DNA of 7,024 nt from an uncultured Eubacteriales bacterium (GTDB taxonomy: Bacteria > Bacillota > Clostridia > Lachnospirales > CAG-274), in NCBI GenBank assembly GCA_902496345.1, contig CABVAP010000118.1:1-7024 (forward strand), written 5' to 3'. Under the pieces are notes generated by a model. It had not been told where the DNA came from and did no database searches. It saw only the letters and a list, made by a program, of their open reading frames with translations. Position 1 is the first letter of the stretch; each line of letters opens with the position of its first letter. The position numbers and the translations under genes were made by a program. Positions 6,183 to 7,024 of this stretch are shown in pieces.

Positions 6183-6884
6183 TTAAGCAATTTCTTTCAA
6201 CGGAACGTGAATAGACATTCCCGCACCTGTGTTAGTTTCGATAGCGTCAACTACAATGTCAACCAATCTATCGAGGTCAAGTTCTTGACCTTTCATTGTA
6301 ACACCGTTTACAACGGCTGGAGCGACATAAGACTTATCTTTTAATTCTTTTTCAAGCAAAGTTCTTATATTATTTTTAACATCATCATTAAGTTCGCCAG
6401 TATCTTTGTTAAGAACAGTTGCATCAAAAGAATGAGGCTCACCTATTTTGAGTTTATCGTATAACTCATATCTTTCATCGATACTGCCTTCTCTTGCATA
6501 CTGATACGCTTCTTCAACAGCACTTTCAATATCATATTTAACGCCAAACTGTGCATAAGTCAAATTAATTTCTTCATCACCATTTACAACGAACGTCATA
6601 ACGTTTTGTTCAAAAGGTTCTTCCAAATCTTCTTCAAGCTGTTGAATTGCACTTTCTTTTGTCAAGCCTCCAACATCTATATCATTTATAAGGATGTTTG
6701 GATAAATAGTATCAACATCTAAAACTTCTCTTTTAGGTGCAGAGTTAATATAGTTCACGACATAAGAGCCGACACAAATAACAATAATAAGTCCTATAAC
6801 AACAAAACTACCAATAATAGCCAAATTTTGAGTAGTCGGCTTATTACCAGATTTTTTTTGGTCATCTTGTTTTTGCTTTGCCAT
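6183..6884 (-). CDS. Short membrane-anchored YoaR-like (PG_binding_4) protein lacking the VanW domain
   Basis: The 233-residue protein has a charged cytoplasmic tail (KQKQDDQKK, 1-20), one membrane helix (about 21-45) and an extracytoplasmic YoaR-like region from IYPN (60-63) through VDVGG-type and LTYAQFGVKY (108-117) motifs to the end. Residues 108-146 match 119-157 of the downstream VanW protein at 26 of 39 positions by eye, and the order of motifs is the same, so the two are tandem paralogues. It stops at VPLKEIA, the point where its neighbour continues into VanW, and also lacks about ten residues near 190-200. No VanW remnant follows the stop, so this is a clean short form, not a visible frameshift. 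ATG 6884-6882 is chosen for its GGAGG 8 nt upstream; an extension of 15 residues from 6929 would pass through that site. Possible roles are peptidoglycan binding or partnering the larger protein; neither is shown. Confidence 0.85.
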   Translation of the reverse strand: MAKQKQDDQKKSGNKPTTQNLAIIGSFVVIGLIIVICVGSYVVNYINSAPKREVLDVDTIYPNILINDIDVGGLTKESAIQQLEEDLEEPFEQNVMTFVVNGDEEINLTYAQFGVKYDIESAVEEAYQYAREGSIDERYELYDKLKIGEPHSFDATVLNKDTGELNDDVKNNIRTLLEKELKDKSYVAPAVVNGVTMKGQELDLDRLVDIVVDAIETNTGAGMSIHVPLKEIA

Positions 6885-6892
6885 TTTTATTT

Positions 6893-6897
6893 CCTCC
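6893..6897 (-). promoter_or_regulatory. Ribosome binding site (GGAGG) fixing the start of the short YoaR-like gene
   Basis: A perfect GGAGG lies 8 nt before ATG 6884. The longer in-frame ATG at 6929 has no comparable site, and the extra peptide it would add (MKVCIIFSDFTEEIK) precedes an otherwise normal charged N-terminus, so the internal start is preferred. Confidence 0.8.
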
Positions 6898-6919
6898 GTA
6901 AAATCACTAAAAATTATGC

Positions 6920-6938
6920 AGACTTTCAATAAAAGCCC
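6920..6938 (-). other. Weak 5' leader hairpin of the YoaR/VanW operon
   Basis: In minus-strand RNA GGGCUUU pairs with AAAGUCU through seven pairs, two of them G-U, around a 5-nt loop. Two direct AGTCTG copies (6943-6938 and 6924-6919) overlap its edges. The hairpin sits in the middle of a predicted leader of about 66 nt. It is too small to match a riboswitch class I know, and it leaves the GGAGG free. Confidence 0.25.
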
Positions 6939-6956
6939 AGACTACTTTTTCATATC

Positions 6957-6985
6957 ATTATAGTATAATTTTATAGATAAATCAA
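6957..6985 (-). promoter_or_regulatory. Sigma-A-type promoter of the YoaR/VanW pair
   Basis: On the minus strand TTGATT (6985-6980) and a perfect TATAAT (6962-6957) are separated by exactly 17 bp. Transcription should start near 6951-6949, giving a leader of about 66 nt before ATG 6884. Upstream of it (6986-7024) I see no gene, only a 6-bp inverted repeat, CAAATT/AATTTG at 7007-7023, that may belong to whatever lies beyond the window. Confidence 0.75.
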
Positions 6986-7024
6986 TATTGAAAACCCCTT
7001 TTTCTTCAAATTTAATGAATTTGT

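Noticed and set aside
5782..6186. Plus-strand open frame of 134 codons opposite the VanW gene start
   Set aside because: It is low-complexity Ser/Asn/Ile-rich sequence with no domain, antisense to a clear gene and spanning its ribosome binding site.
6900..6956. Riboswitch or T-box in the leader of the YoaR/VanW operon
   Set aside because: The leader is only about 66 nt with a single weak hairpin and no T-box, S-box or other conserved motif that I can recognise.

Overview
The window is AT-rich DNA with every recognisable gene on the minus strand. It most resembles the chromosome of a low-GC Firmicute, probably an anaerobic Clostridia/Ruminococcaceae-type gut bacterium. That reading rests on strong GGAGG ribosome binding sites, a fused homocysteine methyltransferase/methylene-THF reductase of the YitJ type, a nadB-nadC pair, and membrane-anchored VanW-family proteins with Thr/Ser-rich tails. 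The genus is inference. No mobile element, CRISPR array, tRNA or rRNA gene was seen.

In the direction of transcription (high to low coordinate) there are two blocks. Block 1 (about 6985 to 4319) is a cell-envelope pair. A good sigma-A-type promoter (TTGATT, 17 bp, TATAAT) precedes a 233-residue single-pass membrane protein carrying only a YoaR-like (PG_binding_4) domain. After 113 bp comes a 553-residue relative with the same N-terminal architecture plus a full VanW domain, a G5-like segment and a Thr-rich tail. The block ends in a long imperfect hairpin followed by seven T's on the minus strand.

Block 2 (about 4269 to 1, running off the window) is metabolic. A promoter-like site with two GTC half-sites precedes nadB (L-aspartate oxidase). 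nadC (quinolinate phosphoribosyltransferase) follows, with its Shine-Dalgarno overlapping the nadB stop, so the two are probably translationally coupled. A 16-bp intergenic hairpin then separates nadC from the HMT-MTHFR gene, whose last few codons lie beyond position 1. NadB makes iminoaspartate and NadC turns quinolinate into nicotinate mononucleotide. The intermediate enzyme NadA is not in the window and must be elsewhere if the de novo NAD pathway is complete.

Starts were revised from the longest open frames for three genes: nadB to 4207, nadC to a TTG at 2716, and the short YoaR-like gene to 6884. Most of the window is ordinary housekeeping sequence. The least explained parts are the truncated/full-length YoaR-VanW pair, the decayed 76-nt palindrome at 4325-4400, and the half-site repeat at the nadB promoter.
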